64,000 nt of DNA, taken from positions 2,170,001 to 2,234,000 of the forward strand of contig NZ_CP014228.1 in assembly GCF_001553565.1 (NCBI RefSeq), in the 5' to 3' direction. The DNA comes from Actinomyces radicidentis. GTDB lineage: Bacteria; Actinomycetota; Actinomycetes; Actinomycetales; Actinomycetaceae. The number at the start of each line of letters is the position of its first letter. Position 1 is the stretch's first letter. Below are positions 63,737-64,000 of this stretch, in pieces. A program made the translations under genes and the position numbers. Under the pieces are notes generated by a model, which was not told the origin of the DNA, searched no databases, and saw only the letters and a list, made by a program, of their open reading frames with translations.

Positions 63737-64000
63737 GCGAGACCCCCATCGCCCCGGAGAAGAACGATCCCGAGCCGACGGCGACGGGCGCCGCCGTTCG
63801 CGACGGGGCCCGCTGCGGCCGCCCCGTGCGGCGCGTCATGGTGCTCCAGCGCGACCTCAACGACAAGCCGGTTCCGCCCCACCGCAAGGCCGCCCCGACC
63901 GCGCAGACGGTCGCCCGGGCCGAGGCCGCCCTGCGCGCCCAGGGCGTCGAGGTCGTCGGTCAGGGCAGCGACGAGGACGTCGACTTCGTCCTCGTCATCG
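63733..64000 (+). CDS. Probable NAD kinase, 5' part only
   Basis: The frame is open to the window edge (89 codons). It starts ATG 63733, overlapping tlyA (ATGA). After a ~30-residue non-conserved head comes VRRVMVLQRDLNDKP and a segment ending DVDFVLVI, where NAD kinases place VVLGGDGT next. The GGDG motif itself lies beyond the window. The call rests on this pattern and on the tlyA-nadK neighbourhood. Confidence 0.65.
   Translation, partial: MSETPIAPEKNDPEPTATGAAVRDGARCGRPVRRVMVLQRDLNDKPVPPHRKAAPTAQTVARAEAALRAQGVEVVGQGSDEDVDFVLVI

Overview
The window is high-GC actinobacterial chromosome. The 16S rRNA at about 54.2-55.7 kb, the argCJBDR order, PriA-type hisA, gluABCD order and many transcripts that appear leaderless all fit the Actinomyces/Schaalia group (inference from sequence features; no database search was possible). 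There is no sign of prophage, transposase or CRISPR.

Layout. 0-1.2 kb: a MarR-type regulator with four spaced operator-like palindromes. 1.2-5.6 kb: a SAM-clan riboswitch, a small ORF and three tandem cobalamin-independent methionine synthase-like genes. 5.8-11.9 kb: a catabolic operon with A/T-richer codon use, controlled by a leader terminator and encoding its own GlpP-type antiterminator (aldolase, GlpP, FGGY kinase, SDR, 2-hydroxyacid dehydrogenase, GatC-type PTS IIC). 12.0-16.0 kb: two tandem Na+/H+ antiporters. 16.2-21.4 kb: hisC-hisB-unknown, then hisH-priA-sseB. 21.7-23.1 kb: infC-rpmI-rplT; infC most likely starts with ATC. 23.2-25.4 kb: a minus-strand PD-(D/E)XK nuclease-like gene and a TrmH-family methyltransferase. 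25.6-32.4 kb: a CUT1 sugar ABC transporter without its ATPase, a PIG-L deacetylase, a PfkB kinase and a GH4 glycosidase. 32.5-36.2 kb: a gluABCD-type amino-acid ABC transporter. 36.3-40.0 kb: pheS-pheT. 40.2-41.8 kb: a frameshifted aldo/keto reductase and a flavodoxin. 42.0-50.9 kb: argC-J-B-D-R, argG, argH; argH is open in frame into a 3-methyladenine glycosylase. 50.9-53.6 kb: a methyltransferase, a MagIII-like glycosylase and tyrS. 53.8-59.6 kb: a complete rrn operon (16S-23S-5S) without spacer tRNAs. 59.9-64.0 kb: an RGG/TPR/acidic-tail protein, a NagD-like HAD phosphatase, a small Pro-rich protein, tlyA and the start of a probable NAD kinase.

The most interesting signals are regulatory. 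(1) Two unrelated ABC transporter operons share an architecture: a short Cys/Arg leader peptide (MPMGMHCRCCR and [15 protein letters not shown]), followed by a GAACC-loop-GGTTC hairpin that holds the GAGG ribosome site, six bases before a non-ATG start. This looks like a cysteine-responsive translational switch. (2) The catabolic operon pairs a GlpP-family antiterminator with a strong terminator in its own leader. (3) At least eight genes on both strands have a -10 hexamer 6-7 nt before the start codon, which implies leaderless mRNAs. One of these is argC, where an ARG-box-like dyad covers the -10.
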